The notes: generated by a model from the letters alone, not told the origin. A DNA stretch of 64,000 nucleotides from JBFLYN01 sp040756655 (GCA_040756655.1 JBFLYN010000010.1:19955-83954), one strand, 5' to 3'; shown: positions 1 through 8,383, counted from the stretch's first letter. Numbers and translations are program-made.

Positions 1-85
1 CACAGAGATCGAAGTGGAGATACGCGGCAGGAACATACCGGCACGCGTGGTCAGGACCCCGTTCTACCGAAGGGAGGGTAAGTAA
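1..85 (+). CDS. gcvT: Aminomethyltransferase (glycine cleavage T protein), C-terminal end only
   Basis: The window opens inside a reading frame that ends at the TAA at 83-85, one base before gcvH. The 27 visible residues, with the run IRGRNIPARVVRTPFYRR, look like the extreme C-terminus of GcvT. That is the tetrahydrofolate-dependent aminomethyltransferase of the glycine cleavage system. The position immediately upstream of gcvH, gcvPA and gcvPB supports the call. The SD-like AGGGAGGG at 71-78 lies within this tail and serves gcvH. Everything upstream, including any glycine riboswitch, is outside the window. Confidence 0.75.
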   Translation, partial: TEIEVEIRGRNIPARVVRTPFYRREGK

Positions 86-475
86 ATGACGTATCCGATG
101 GAGTTCAAGTACACCAAGGATCACGAGTACATCAATGTCCAGGGCAGCGAAGCCTACGTGGGCTTGTCCAACTACGCTCAGGACCAGCTGGGTGACATCG
201 TGTTTGTGGAATTGCCCGAGGTGGGCCGGGTCATCAAGCAGGGTGAAGTGTTTGGAGTGGTGGAGTCGGTCAAGGCCGTCTCCGATTGCTACGCTCCAGC
301 TGGCGGCACTGTGGTGCGGGTGAACGAACGACTCTTGGACGAACCTGATCTGATCAACAAGGATCCCCACGGCGAGGGCTGGATGATGGTGATCGAGCTG
401 GCAGACCCGTCCGAACTAGACGAGCTCATGGATATCAATGCCTACCGGAGACTGCTGGAAGAGGTTGGTCACTGA
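86..475 (+). CDS. gcvH: Glycine cleavage system H protein (lipoyl carrier)
   Basis: This 129-residue protein is of normal GcvH length. It carries the aminomethyl intermediate between the P, T and L proteins on a lipoyl arm. The lipoylation motif GVVESVKAVSD is intact, with Lys63 as the attachment site. The ATG at 86 follows AGGGAGGG at 71-78 and sits directly after the gcvT stop. The stop TGA overlaps the gcvPA start by one base (TGATG), which implies translational coupling. In bacteria that use LipM, GcvH is also the first acceptor of octanoate, so it is probably the substrate of the lipoylation genes at 3257-5975. The call is secure. Confidence 0.96.
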   Translation: MTYPMEFKYTKDHEYINVQGSEAYVGLSNYAQDQLGDIVFVELPEVGRVIKQGEVFGVVESVKAVSDCYAPAGGTVVRVNERLLDEPDLINKDPHGEGWMMVIELADPSELDELMDINAYRRLLEEVGH

Positions 476-1818
476 TGAACTTCATCCCCAACACCGAACG
501 GGACCGCCAGCGGATGCTGGAGGCCATTGGGATCAGGTCAATCGAGGAGCTGTTTGAGGACATTCCCGATATCGTGCGGCTAAAGCGGGAACTTGACCTC
601 CCCCGGGCCATGAGCGAATCCGAGCTTTACTCGCACATGGTCGGCCTAGCCGGCGCCAACAGCAGCTTCCATGAGTATGTGTCATTCCTGGGTGCGGGAG
701 CCTATGACCACTACATCCCGGCCGTGGTCCAGCATGTGCTGGGCCGGTCCGAATTCTACACTGCCTACACCCCGTACCAGCCTGAAGTAAGCCAGGCAGT
801 GCTCCAGTCCATCTATGAGTACCAGACCATGATCTGCGAACTTACCGGCATGGATGTGTCCAACGCTTCCATGTACGACGGAGCCACGGCCATGGCCGAG
901 GCAGCCATGATCGCCTGCGGCCAGACCCGCCGCAAGAAGATCGTGGTGGCCCGTTCGGTGCACCCCGAGTACCGGGCGGTTATCCATACCTACGCCCGGG
1001 GCGCTGACCTGGAAGTGGTCGAGGTTGACTTCCAGAAAGACAGCGGTCAGGTATGCGGTTCAGGGCTGGCCGGCCAAGTGCCAGGAGCCGGCTGCGTGCT
1101 GGTGCAGCAGCCCAACTTCTTCGGTTGCATCGAGGATGTCCAGAGCATAGGGAATCTGGCTCGCCAGCATGGAGCGCTATTCGTGGTGGCCGTGGACCCG
1201 CTGTCCCTGGGGGTCCTGCGCCCGCCTGCCAGCTATGGCGCTGACATGGTGGTAGGCGAAGGGCAGCCGCTGGGAGTCCCCATGTCGTTTGGCGGGCCAT
1301 ACCTGGGCTTCTTTGCCGTGACCGAGAAACTGATGAGGCGCATCCCCGGCCGGGTGGTAGGCGCCACCGTGGATGTGAGGGGCCAGCGCGGCTTCGTGCT
1401 TACCCTGCAGACCCGGGAGCAGCACATCCGGAGAGAGAAGGCCACGTCCAACATCTGCTCCAACGAAGCGCTCTGCGCGCTGGCCGCCACGGTATACCTG
1501 TCGTGGCTGGGCAAGGAGGGTATCCAGGACTTGGCGCGCCACTGCCTGCAGAAAGCCGCCTATGCCAGGGACCGCATCACTTCTCTGGACGGGTACCAGC
1601 GGGCTTTCAGTGCTCCCCACTTCAAGGAATTCGCCGTGCGCTGCCAGGTGGGAACTGGCCGCGTCCTGGACGAACTACTCAAGAAAAAGATCATCGCCGG
1701 GTACCCCTTGGGCCGGGACTACCCGGAGCTGGACGATGTCCTGCTCATCTCCGTGACTGAGAAGCGCAGTCGCGGCCAGATCGACGCACTGGTGAGCGGA
1801 TTGGAGGGATTGGCATGA
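475..1818 (+). CDS. gcvPA: Glycine dehydrogenase (decarboxylating) subunit 1
   Basis: The protein has 447 residues, matching the split two-subunit P protein of Firmicutes and archaea. GcvPA is the partner of the PLP-binding GcvPB. Together they decarboxylate glycine and pass the aminomethyl group to the lipoyl arm of GcvH. Recognisable stretches are the N-terminal NFIPNTERDRQRMLEAIG, the YTPYQPEVSQA segment and REQHIRREKATSNICSNEAL towards the C-terminus. The ATG overlaps the gcvH stop by one base and the gene ends with a 4-nt overlap onto gcvPB. No frameshift or missing segment is evident. Confidence 0.96.
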   Translation: MNFIPNTERDRQRMLEAIGIRSIEELFEDIPDIVRLKRELDLPRAMSESELYSHMVGLAGANSSFHEYVSFLGAGAYDHYIPAVVQHVLGRSEFYTAYTPYQPEVSQAVLQSIYEYQTMICELTGMDVSNASMYDGATAMAEAAMIACGQTRRKKIVVARSVHPEYRAVIHTYARGADLEVVEVDFQKDSGQVCGSGLAGQVPGAGCVLVQQPNFFGCIEDVQSIGNLARQHGALFVVAVDPLSLGVLRPPASYGADMVVGEGQPLGVPMSFGGPYLGFFAVTEKLMRRIPGRVVGATVDVRGQRGFVLTLQTREQHIRREKATSNICSNEALCALAATVYLSWLGKEGIQDLARHCLQKAAYARDRITSLDGYQRAFSAPHFKEFAVRCQVGTGRVLDELLKKKIIAGYPLGRDYPELDDVLLISVTEKRSRGQIDALVSGLEGLA

Positions 1819-3272
1819 AAAGGCTAGAGCCTCTGATCTTCGAGCTGAGCTCCCCGGGGCGGCGCGCATATTCCCTTCCCGCGCTGGACGTTCCAGAGCA
1901 GGACTTGGGTCAGTTGCTGCCCGCCGGTGAACTCCGACAGGTACCGGCAGAACTGCCTGAAGTCAGCGAAGTTGACGTGGTGCGCCACTTCACACGGCTT
2001 TCCCAGCTGAACCACGGGGTTGACATCGGGTTTTACCCGCTGGGTTCGTGCACCATGAAGTATAACCCTAAGATCAACGAGGTCGTGGCCGGGCTGCCGG
2101 GCTTTGCCAACCTGCACCCCTATGTTCCTGAATCCATGGCCCAGGGCGCGCTACAGCTGCTGTACGAGATCGAACAGTACTTGTGCGAAATCGGTGGTAT
2201 GGCCCGGGCCACGTTGCAGCCCGCGGCCGGAGCCCACGGCGAACTCACGGGCCTGCTTATCATCAAGGCCTACCACCAGGCCCGGGGAGAGCGCCGGACC
2301 AAGGTCATCATCCCTGACTCGGCCCACGGCACCAACCCGGCATCAGCAGTGATGGTGGGCATGGAGACGGTGGAGGTCAAATCGGACCACCGGGGCGGTG
2401 TGGACGTGGAGGTCCTCAGGCGAGTCATGGACGAGTCTGTGTCCTGCCTCATGCTCACCAACCCCAACACGTTGGGCCTGTTTGATGAGAACATCCATGT
2501 CATCGCTGACATAGTGCACCAAAAGGGCGGGCTCCTTTACTACGACGGGGCTAACGCCAACGCCATCATGGGCTATGCGCGGCCGGGCGACACCGGCTTC
2601 GACGTGGTACACTTCAACCTGCACAAGACCTTCGCCACGCCCCACGGTGGTGGCGGCCCGGGCTCCGGTCCCGTGGGGGTGCGGGAGGACCTGGTGAAGT
2701 ACCTACCGGTACCACTGGTGGATTTTGACGGCCAGCGCTACCTCCTAAACTACGATCTTCCTGATACCATCGGCCGGGTGAAGCTGTACTACGGGAATTT
2801 CAGCACTATCATCAAGGCTTATGCCTATATCCGGGCCATGGGTCCAGACGGGCTCAAGAAGGTCAGCGAAAACGCCGTGCTCAACGCCAACTACCTCATG
2901 CGGAAACTCCTAGAGCATTACGACCTACCCTACGACCGGCACTGCAAACACGAGTTCGTGGTAAAGCCCGGGCGGATCAAGGAGAAAACCGGCGTCAGGA
3001 CGCTGGACATCTCCAAGCGCCTCCTGGACTACGGGGTCCATCCTCCCACCAACTACTTCCCGCTCATCGTGGAGGAAGCCCTGATGATCGAACCCACGGA
3101 GACCGAGTCCATCGAGACCCTGGACTACTTTGTGGAAACCATGAACCAGATCGCCCGCGAAGCCTACGCCGATCCCGAGCGGGTGAAGACTGCCCCCCAC
3201 ACCACCGTGGTCGGCCGCCTGGACGAGGCCACCGCGGCGCGGCGCCCTGTGGTCCGATGGAAGAAAGAATAG
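1815..3272 (+). CDS. gcvPB: Glycine dehydrogenase (decarboxylating) subunit 2, PLP-binding
   Basis: This 485-residue protein is of usual GcvPB length. It carries the pyridoxal-phosphate lysine in HFNLHKTFATPHGGGGPGSG, at Lys271. The N-terminal GFYPLGSCTMKYNPK and the segment DSAHGTNPASA are family hallmarks. With GcvPA it catalyses oxidative decarboxylation of glycine. The ATG at 1815 overlaps the gcvPA stop in an ATGA arrangement. The C-terminus overlaps the next gene's start by 16 nt, so the radical-SAM genes that follow are very likely in the same transcript. Confidence 0.96.
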   Translation: MKRLEPLIFELSSPGRRAYSLPALDVPEQDLGQLLPAGELRQVPAELPEVSEVDVVRHFTRLSQLNHGVDIGFYPLGSCTMKYNPKINEVVAGLPGFANLHPYVPESMAQGALQLLYEIEQYLCEIGGMARATLQPAAGAHGELTGLLIIKAYHQARGERRTKVIIPDSAHGTNPASAVMVGMETVEVKSDHRGGVDVEVLRRVMDESVSCLMLTNPNTLGLFDENIHVIADIVHQKGGLLYYDGANANAIMGYARPGDTGFDVVHFNLHKTFATPHGGGGPGSGPVGVREDLVKYLPVPLVDFDGQRYLLNYDLPDTIGRVKLYYGNFSTIIKAYAYIRAMGPDGLKKVSENAVLNANYLMRKLLEHYDLPYDRHCKHEFVVKPGRIKEKTGVRTLDISKRLLDYGVHPPTNYFPLIVEEALMIEPTETESIETLDYFVETMNQIAREAYADPERVKTAPHTTVVGRLDEATAARRPVVRWKKE

Positions 3273-4195
3273 AGAAACTGGAAAGCGGGTCCGGCCACGG
3301 CCGGACCCGCCCCCAGTCAGGGGTGGAAGAGAGAATCGACGAACTGCTCGACCGGGCCTGGACGGAGCGCATGGCTCACCACAGTCCCACCCTGGTGGCG
3401 GCGGTCCCGAACCGCACGTTGCCGGTCACGGTCACGGGTGCCGGTTGCGGGCTGGCGTGCCTCCACTGCCGGGGTCATTATCTCAGGACCATGCTCCCCA
3501 AGGAACGGGCCATCGCAACCTACCACGAACGGGGCTTCACCAGCTGCTTGATCAGCGGCGGGTGTGACGTCCAAGGACAGGTGCCCCTGGGGTCCCACCT
3601 GGGGTTTCTACAGGAGATGAAACGGAACGGCGCCCGGCTCAACCTACATGTGGGGTTGGCCGGCCCGGACACGGCGCGCCAGCTGGCCGGGTTGGCCGAC
3701 AGCATTTCCCTGGATTTCGTGGGCGATGACGAGACAGTCCGAGAGGTCTACGGCCTGGACCGCCCGGCCGGGGATTACGTGGAAACCTACCGCGAGTTTG
3801 CCAAGTTTCTCCCGGTATACCCCCACGTTTGCATCGGGCTTCGCGGCGGCAAGATCAGCGGCGAATACCGGGCGCTAGAGCAACTCGCCGGCCTACAAGC
3901 ACCGGTAGCGGTGTTCCTGGTGCTCATACCCACCCGGGGCACGCCCTACGAGCACGTATCTCCTCCCAGCCTGGAGGAAGTCTCCCGGGTCCTGGCCACG
4001 GCCCGGGTGATGATGCCCCGTGCCAGCCTGTACCTGGGGTGCATGAGACCCGGGGGCACCTACCGGAAGGAACTGGACCAGTTGGCGGTAAGGTCCGGGG
4101 TACAGAAGATCGTACAGCCTGCCCGTGCTGCCCTGGAGCTAGCCACCCGGCTGGGGTTGGCTGTCCACCGGCAGGAGGAGTGTTGTGTGCTATGA
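3257..4195 (+). CDS. Radical SAM protein of the biotin-synthase-like LipS1/LipS2 type
   Basis: The 312-residue protein has a radical-SAM CxxxCxxC motif (Cys64, Cys68, Cys71 in GAGCGLACLHC). An LISGGCD motif follows, and the C-terminal Cys pair in EECCVL could be auxiliary cluster ligands. It lies between gcvPB and a second radical-SAM gene, followed by an octanoyltransferase and lpd. In archaea and some bacteria two such proteins, LipS1 and LipS2, replace LipA. They insert sulfur into octanoyl groups on carrier proteins to make lipoyl. I infer that role here from family and neighbourhood. I cannot say from sequence alone which member is LipS1. The ATG overlaps gcvPB by 16 nt. A generic biotin-synthase-like label is the main alternative. 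Confidence 0.78.
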   Translation: MEERIEKLESGSGHGRTRPQSGVEERIDELLDRAWTERMAHHSPTLVAAVPNRTLPVTVTGAGCGLACLHCRGHYLRTMLPKERAIATYHERGFTSCLISGGCDVQGQVPLGSHLGFLQEMKRNGARLNLHVGLAGPDTARQLAGLADSISLDFVGDDETVREVYGLDRPAGDYVETYREFAKFLPVYPHVCIGLRGGKISGEYRALEQLAGLQAPVAVFLVLIPTRGTPYEHVSPPSLEEVSRVLATARVMMPRASLYLGCMRPGGTYRKELDQLAVRSGVQKIVQPARAALELATRLGLAVHRQEECCVL

Positions 4196-5178
4196 ACAGG
4201 GTAATCCGGCTTTCGGCCGGCACGGCTGCTGTGGCTGGCCTGGCCCGGGCGCGCCTGGACGAGGTGCCCACTACCGCCTACGTCCTGGCCGGCGACAAAT
4301 GCACCGCAAGCTGTGGGTTCTGCCCCCAGTCCCGGTGCGCAGAGAGTCGCCCCGGCTTTCTGTCCCGGGTGAGCTGGCCTGCGTTCACAGTGGATCAGGC
4401 GGTGCCGGCACTGGCCCAGGCTGCCGCTGCCGGGCGGTTTCGCCGGGTGTGCGTCCAGCTGGTGCAGGGTGGGGATGGGGCCAGTGCCTGCTTGGAACTG
4501 ATCAGGGCGCTGCGTGCCCGGGTCGAAGTACCCGTGGCCGTGTCCGCAGCACCGCTAAGTGAGGACTGTGTTCTGGCTTGGCTGGAGGCTGGAGCCGACC
4601 GGGTGGGGCTACCCCTGGATGCAGCGTGCGAGCGGGTATATGCCCGGGTCAAACAAGCTTCGTGGTCCCGGGCGCTGGCAGTGGTGGAGGCGGCCGCCGG
4701 GAGATTTCCCGGGCAAGTCAGCACCCACCTCATAGTGGGGCTGGGAGAGACCGAGGAAGAGGCCGTGGGCTTTTTAGGACACATGGCGGGTTACGGGGTG
4801 ACAGTGGGGTTGTTCGCCTTCACGCCGGTACGGGGGACACCCCTGGAGGACCAGTCCCCGCCGCCGGTGGATGTGTACCGGCGCGTGCAAGTGGCCCGCT
4901 TTCTCCTGGACAGGAAAGTGCCCGGGGTCAAGTTTGCGTTTTTGGAAGGACGCCTGGCCGGTTGGGGTCTTTCCGGCTCAGTTCTCAAGCAGTTATTAGC
5001 GGATGGCGAGGCCTTCAGGACCACCGGATGTGCAGACTGCAACCGGCCGTACTATAACGAGCGGCCCGGGGGGGTAGTGTTCAACTATCCCCGGCCCTTG
5101 CGGCCCGTGGAAATACGCGCGTGCATCCGGGCGGCACTGGGCCAGGATGCCCGGGAGGGGGCTGACATTTGCTGCTAA
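4192..5178 (+). CDS. Radical SAM protein, second partner of the LipS1/LipS2-type pair
   Basis: The start is the ATG at 4192, overlapping the previous stop in ATGA. The frame stays open upstream but has no supporting signal there. The 328-residue protein has CTASCGFCPQS (Cys37, Cys41, Cys44) for the SAM-binding cluster. A C-terminal CADCNRPYYNE motif (Cys280, Cys283) and a terminal Cys-Cys look suited to a second, sacrificial iron-sulfur cluster, as in lipoyl synthases. It is distinct from LipA in architecture. Coupling to the preceding radical-SAM gene and the following octanoyltransferase supports joint synthesis of the lipoyl cofactor for GcvH. The assignment is family knowledge plus context, not proven. 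Confidence 0.78.
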   Translation: MNRVIRLSAGTAAVAGLARARLDEVPTTAYVLAGDKCTASCGFCPQSRCAESRPGFLSRVSWPAFTVDQAVPALAQAAAAGRFRRVCVQLVQGGDGASACLELIRALRARVEVPVAVSAAPLSEDCVLAWLEAGADRVGLPLDAACERVYARVKQASWSRALAVVEAAAGRFPGQVSTHLIVGLGETEEEAVGFLGHMAGYGVTVGLFAFTPVRGTPLEDQSPPPVDVYRRVQVARFLLDRKVPGVKFAFLEGRLAGWGLSGSVLKQLLADGEAFRTTGCADCNRPYYNERPGGVVFNYPRPLRPVEIRACIRAALGQDAREGADICC

Positions 5179-5975
5179 AGGGAAGCCGGTGGCGGCTTAT
5201 GGACACCGGGCCGGCTGGCGGGGCCTGGAACATGGCCGTGGATGAAGCCCTCCTGGCCGCACAGTCACCCGGCGCCAGCCCGGTGCTGAGGTTTTACAGC
5301 TGGGTGCCTCCCGCAGTGTCGCTGGGATATTTCCAGGTACCTGGGAAGGAAATCGATTTTGGTGGTCTTGGGAAAATCGGGGCCACGTGGGTGCGGCGTG
5401 CCACCGGCGGGCGGGCGGTACTACACGATGATGAAGTGACCTACGCTGTGGTCATCCGGGAGGAGCTCTTGCCGGGCACGGTCATCGAGACCTACCGGGT
5501 GTTGAGCGAGGCGCTTGTGGCCGGGCTGCGAGCCCTGGGCGTCCCGGCCACGGTGATACCCCACAGCGAAGTGGACCGCCGGGGCGGTGCTTCCGCCGCC
5601 TGCTTTGATGCCCCGTCGTGGTACGAGGTGGTATCTGACGGGAGAAAACTGGTGGGCTCGGCCCAGGTCCGGAGAAACGGGGCCATATTGCAGCACGGGT
5701 CCATCCCCCTGAGTTTCGACGTGGACCGGCTGCTGAGCACCCTGCGCGTGGGGTCGGGGCCGTCCCGGGAGCGGGTAGCCCGGGTTCTAAGAGCCAAAGC
5801 TGCCGGCCTTGCCGAGGTACTGGGACAACGTCCTTCACCCGAGGCAGTGCGCGAAGCCATCGTGTCAGGGTTCGAGTCGGTGCTGGGGGTGACCTTTGTG
5901 GCTTCCGGGCTTACCCCGCAGGAAAATGAGGCTGCCAGGCTGCTGGCGGCGGGCAAATACTCGCAGGAGGTATGA
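5169..5975 (+). CDS. lipM: Octanoyltransferase, LipM type (lipoate-protein ligase fold)
   Basis: The 268-residue protein belongs to the BPL/LPL family. It has the RRATGGRAVLHDDE motif and the invariant lysine in GRKLVGSAQ (Lys160). A cysteine in AACFDAPSWYE (Cys145) corresponds to the acyl-thioester nucleophile of LipM-type octanoyl-ACP:GcvH transferases, which favours LipM over an ATP-dependent lipoate ligase. The start is TTG at 5169, overlapping the preceding stop by 10 nt. It would supply octanoyl-GcvH for the two adjacent radical-SAM sulfur-insertion proteins. A lipoate salvage ligase remains the alternative. Confidence 0.8.
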   Translation: MLLKGSRWRLMDTGPAGGAWNMAVDEALLAAQSPGASPVLRFYSWVPPAVSLGYFQVPGKEIDFGGLGKIGATWVRRATGGRAVLHDDEVTYAVVIREELLPGTVIETYRVLSEALVAGLRALGVPATVIPHSEVDRRGGASAACFDAPSWYEVVSDGRKLVGSAQVRRNGAILQHGSIPLSFDVDRLLSTLRVGSGPSRERVARVLRAKAAGLAEVLGQRPSPEAVREAIVSGFESVLGVTFVASGLTPQENEAARLLAAGKYSQEV

Positions 5976-5978
5976 AGT

Positions 5979-7376
5979 ATGTACCATGTGGTTATCATCG
6001 GCAGCGGCCCCGGCGGGTACGTAGCTGCCCTCAAGGCCGCCCAGCTGGGAGCCAAGGTGGCAGTGGTGGAATCCGCCCGGCTGGGAGGGACCTGCCTGAA
6101 CCGGGGATGTATCCCCACCAAGGCACTGGTGAAGTCGGCCACCGCCTATGTAGAGGCCCAGCACCTGGCCAATTTCGGGGTGAGAACCGGTCCAGTGGAA
6201 CTGGACCTTCCCGGGGTCATGGCCCACAAGGAGCGCACGGTGGCCCAGCTGGTGGGCGGTGTGGAGAAGCTCTTGTCAGCTGCGGGAGTCAGCCTGTTCA
6301 GGGGCCGGGGACAGATCGTGGCGCCGGGCCGGGTGCGGGTGACGGGTGCTGACGGCGAACAGGAACTAGAGACCAAGAACATCATCATCGCCACCGGCTC
6401 CAAGCCCCAGCTGCCGCCTGTGGACCAGGAGAGTCTTGAGCACACCATCTCCAGCGACGATGCGCTGGCCCTGCCCCGGGTGCCTGAGAGCATGATCGTC
6501 ATCGGCGGCGGGGTGCTGGGCGTGGAGTTTGCGTGCATCTGGAACGCCTTCGGGACGCGCGTGGAAATGGTGAAGCGCTCACCTCTGATCCTGCCCCCGG
6601 TCGACGAGGAGATCTCGCGCCGGCTCATGACTCTTCTTCGCAGAAAGCAAGTCAAGGTCAACAGCGGGATCTACATCAAGGAGATCGTGGATACCGGCGG
6701 GGGGAAGCGTCTATCCGGGGACACCAAGGACGGCGGGAAGGTTAGCTTCGAGGCGGAACTAGTGCTGGTGGCCATGGGCCGGGTGCCAGACTTTGGCGGT
6801 CTGGACCTGGATGCCCTGGGCATTGCCCATGACAAAAACGGCATCAAGACCGATGGGCACATGCAGACCAACGTGCCCGGCATTTACGCCATCGGCGACG
6901 TGGTAGGCCGTACCTACCTGGCCCCGGTGGCATCGGCCGAGGGGATTGTAGCCGTAGAGCACTTGATGGGACACGCCCGGGAGATGGACTACTCGGTCAT
7001 CCCCAACTGCGTGTTTTCCATACCCGAAGTGGCGGGCGTTGGACTCAAAGAGTCGGAAGCCCGGGAGAAAGGCTACGATGTCAAAGTGTCCAAGTTCCCA
7101 TTTTCGGCCAATGGAAGAGCAGTGGCCATGGGCGAGACCGAGGGCCTGGTAAAGCTGGTCGCCGACGACGCCACCGGAAGGATCCTTGGGATGCACATTA
7201 TGGGACCCCACGCCGACGACCTGATCCACGAAGGAGCTATGGCGCTGGCCATGGGAGCCACCGGCAGGCAAGTGGCCGACATGATCCATGCCCATCCTAC
7301 CTTGTGTGAGACCATCATGGAGGCTGCCCATGGCCTGGTGGGGCAACCCTTGCACCTGGCCAGGATGGGGCGCTGA
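5979..7376 (+). CDS. lpdA: Dihydrolipoyl dehydrogenase (L protein)
   Basis: This 465-residue flavoprotein reoxidises dihydrolipoyl-GcvH with NAD+. It has an N-terminal FAD-binding GSGPGGY and the redox-active disulfide in GGTCLNRGCIPTK (Cys39, Cys44). A second dinucleotide-binding GGGVLGVEF follows, and the C-terminal His-Glu pair lies in HAHPTLCETIMEAAHG. The ATG follows GCAGGAGG at about 5964-5971. It is the last gene of the gcv-lip operon; about 280 bp without a gene follow. The call is secure. Confidence 0.96.
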   Translation: MYHVVIIGSGPGGYVAALKAAQLGAKVAVVESARLGGTCLNRGCIPTKALVKSATAYVEAQHLANFGVRTGPVELDLPGVMAHKERTVAQLVGGVEKLLSAAGVSLFRGRGQIVAPGRVRVTGADGEQELETKNIIIATGSKPQLPPVDQESLEHTISSDDALALPRVPESMIVIGGGVLGVEFACIWNAFGTRVEMVKRSPLILPPVDEEISRRLMTLLRRKQVKVNSGIYIKEIVDTGGGKRLSGDTKDGGKVSFEAELVLVAMGRVPDFGGLDLDALGIAHDKNGIKTDGHMQTNVPGIYAIGDVVGRTYLAPVASAEGIVAVEHLMGHAREMDYSVIPNCVFSIPEVAGVGLKESEAREKGYDVKVSKFPFSANGRAVAMGETEGLVKLVADDATGRILGMHIMGPHADDLIHEGAMALAMGATGRQVADMIHAHPTLCETIMEAAHGLVGQPLHLARMGR

Positions 7377-7620
7377 ACAGGGACCTTAACTAGCCGTCGA
7401 CACCAGGGGACCCCTGGCGACAGGACGCTCCCGTGCCCGGAGGACTCTAGTCTAAAGGCTAAAGGCCGCGTATGGACCATCCGGTCCCCCGGTTTGGTAG
7501 ACCGGTACCTTTGAGAGGCGAAGCGGGCCGGCCGGAGTTGCCGCCGGACGGTGGCGAAGACTGGCTACGGATCGGGGCTGTCCCTACGGTGAGCGACATT
7601 TTTCACTTCCCGCTCCTGGG
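7377..7620 (+). other. Gap after lpdA with short palindromes, no gene seen
   Basis: About 240 bp hold no convincing ORF. A near-perfect palindrome, CCAGGGG-A-CCCCTGG, lies at 7403-7417. A smaller inverted repeat, CCGGT...ACCGG, lies near 7488-7505. Neither is followed by a U-tract, so a standard terminator for the gcv operon is not evident here. I see no tRNA and no riboswitch core I can name. Confidence 0.4.
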
Positions 7621-7626
7621 TATAAT
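7621..7626 (+). promoter_or_regulatory. Perfect TATAAT -10 box for the AbrB-like gene
   Basis: TATAAT lies at 7621-7626, 35 nt before the chosen start at 7661. A -35 element is not obvious at 17 nt upstream (an AT-rich ATTTTT). Placement between a hairpin-rich gap and a small gene with an SD makes it plausible. Confidence 0.5.
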
Positions 7627-7660
7627 GGATGCATGGACTCCAAACCTGGGAGAGGGGATG

Positions 7661-7918
7661 ATGATCATCGGCTGGCGGCGGCTTGATACGAGCAAAGAAG
7701 GTACCACCGATTCCAGCGGGTACAGTGTTGTGGTGGTACAAGCGCGGAACGATTTACGCAAGGATAAGCTGGTGGTCGCCATGGAAGAGGGGGGCCGGGT
7801 GCGCATACCCCATGAGATGTACGAGCGGATCGGGAGCGGGCCGGGTGGCTCTGTCCAGATGCGCAGGTGCGGGAGTACCGTGGTGATAGAGCGCGTACCG
7901 GACCGGGCAGTTAGGTAA
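7661..7918 (+). CDS. Small AbrB/SpoVT-like DNA-binding protein
   Basis: The 85-residue product has a C-terminal half, EEGGRVRIPHEMYERIGSGP and onwards to VVIERVP, that resembles the swapped-hairpin AbrB/SpoVT domain (pattern G-R-hydrophobic-I-P...G..pGd.V). The N-terminal 40 residues have no clear match. I chose ATG 7661 because GGGAGA at 7648-7653 is 7 nt upstream; the adjacent ATG at 7658 is the alternative. A longer frame from 7472 would start before the TATAAT at 7621. The gene is monocistronic, with its own -10 box and a downstream hairpin. Transition-state-type regulators are common in sporeformers, but its targets are unknown. Confidence 0.55.
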   Translation: MIIGWRRLDTSKEGTTDSSGYSVVVVQARNDLRKDKLVVAMEEGGRVRIPHEMYERIGSGPGGSVQMRRCGSTVVIERVPDRAVR

Positions 7919-7937
7919 TAAAGCTAAGGGCGACGCG

Positions 7938-7964
7938 GCGGGCCGGTACCTTCCGGCCCGCTTT
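7938..7964 (+). terminator. Stem-loop after the AbrB-like gene
   Basis: A perfect 9-bp stem, GCGGGCCGG / CCGGCCCGC, with a 6-nt loop (7938-7961) is followed by a short TTT. It lies 20 nt after the stop codon at 7918. The U-tract is short, so termination may be partial. Confidence 0.55.
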
Positions 7965-8340
7965 GACATGCGCCCTAAGTCAGGTAGTTGCGAGCACGTG
8001 TGGAACGTGGTCCCCCATAGACCTGCCAGGCGCGAGGGCAATCGCAGCCGGCAAACGCCCAGGCACGAAAAGCGCCCTTCGAACCAGCACCACTACCCAG
8101 GGTCATGTCGAAAAGGTCTTTAGGGCCTCCACCAACCACTTGGAAGTGCACGACCGTTGGCAGCCAGGTACGATGAGTCGCTGGGCTTCACCCGGGGCCC
8201 TCCAGACCTGCCCCGGGAATCTGCGGCAGTGGCCCGGCGTTGACCGCCAGAACCGGGCGTAGAGCCGGAACCTGCTCGCGCCGGGACCTCGGGGTGGGGC
8301 TTGAACTGCGCCCGGGGTAAGGCCTGTTCAAAGCCGGATG
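7965..8340 (+). other. Stretch of about 375 bp with no recognised gene
   Basis: A 99-codon open frame (7963-8262) crosses this stretch. It has a composition unlike its neighbours and no SD, and I do not believe it is coding. No RNA gene was recognised. A TGTCGAA heptamer at 8105-8111 matches the Spo0A-box core, but such heptamers are expected several times by chance in 64 kb. Confidence 0.4.
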
Positions 8341-8353
8341 ATTATGGTAAGAT
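8325..8353 (+). promoter_or_regulatory. Candidate extended -10 promoter for the peptidase-efp genes
   Basis: TGG-TAAGAT at 8345-8353 forms an extended -10 element. A weak -35, TGTTCA, lies at 8325-8330, 17 nt upstream. The first gene starts 30-45 nt downstream. The match is moderate only. Confidence 0.4.
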
Positions 8354-8383
8354 CGAAGGCGAGATTCGGCGCCCGGAAGAGGA

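Noticed and set aside
3829..4191. Upstream extension of the second radical-SAM gene to 3829
   Set aside because: The extension is antiphase to the first radical-SAM gene and Arg/Pro-rich. ATG 4192 with ATGA overlap fits homologues.
7403..7417. Palindrome CCAGGGG-A-CCCCTGG as terminator of the gcv operon
   Set aside because: A one-base loop and no T-tract do not suit intrinsic termination; noted only in the gap description.
7963..8262. 99-codon ORF in the gap before the peptidase gene
   Set aside because: No SD, odd composition, no motif, and it starts inside the terminator of the previous gene.
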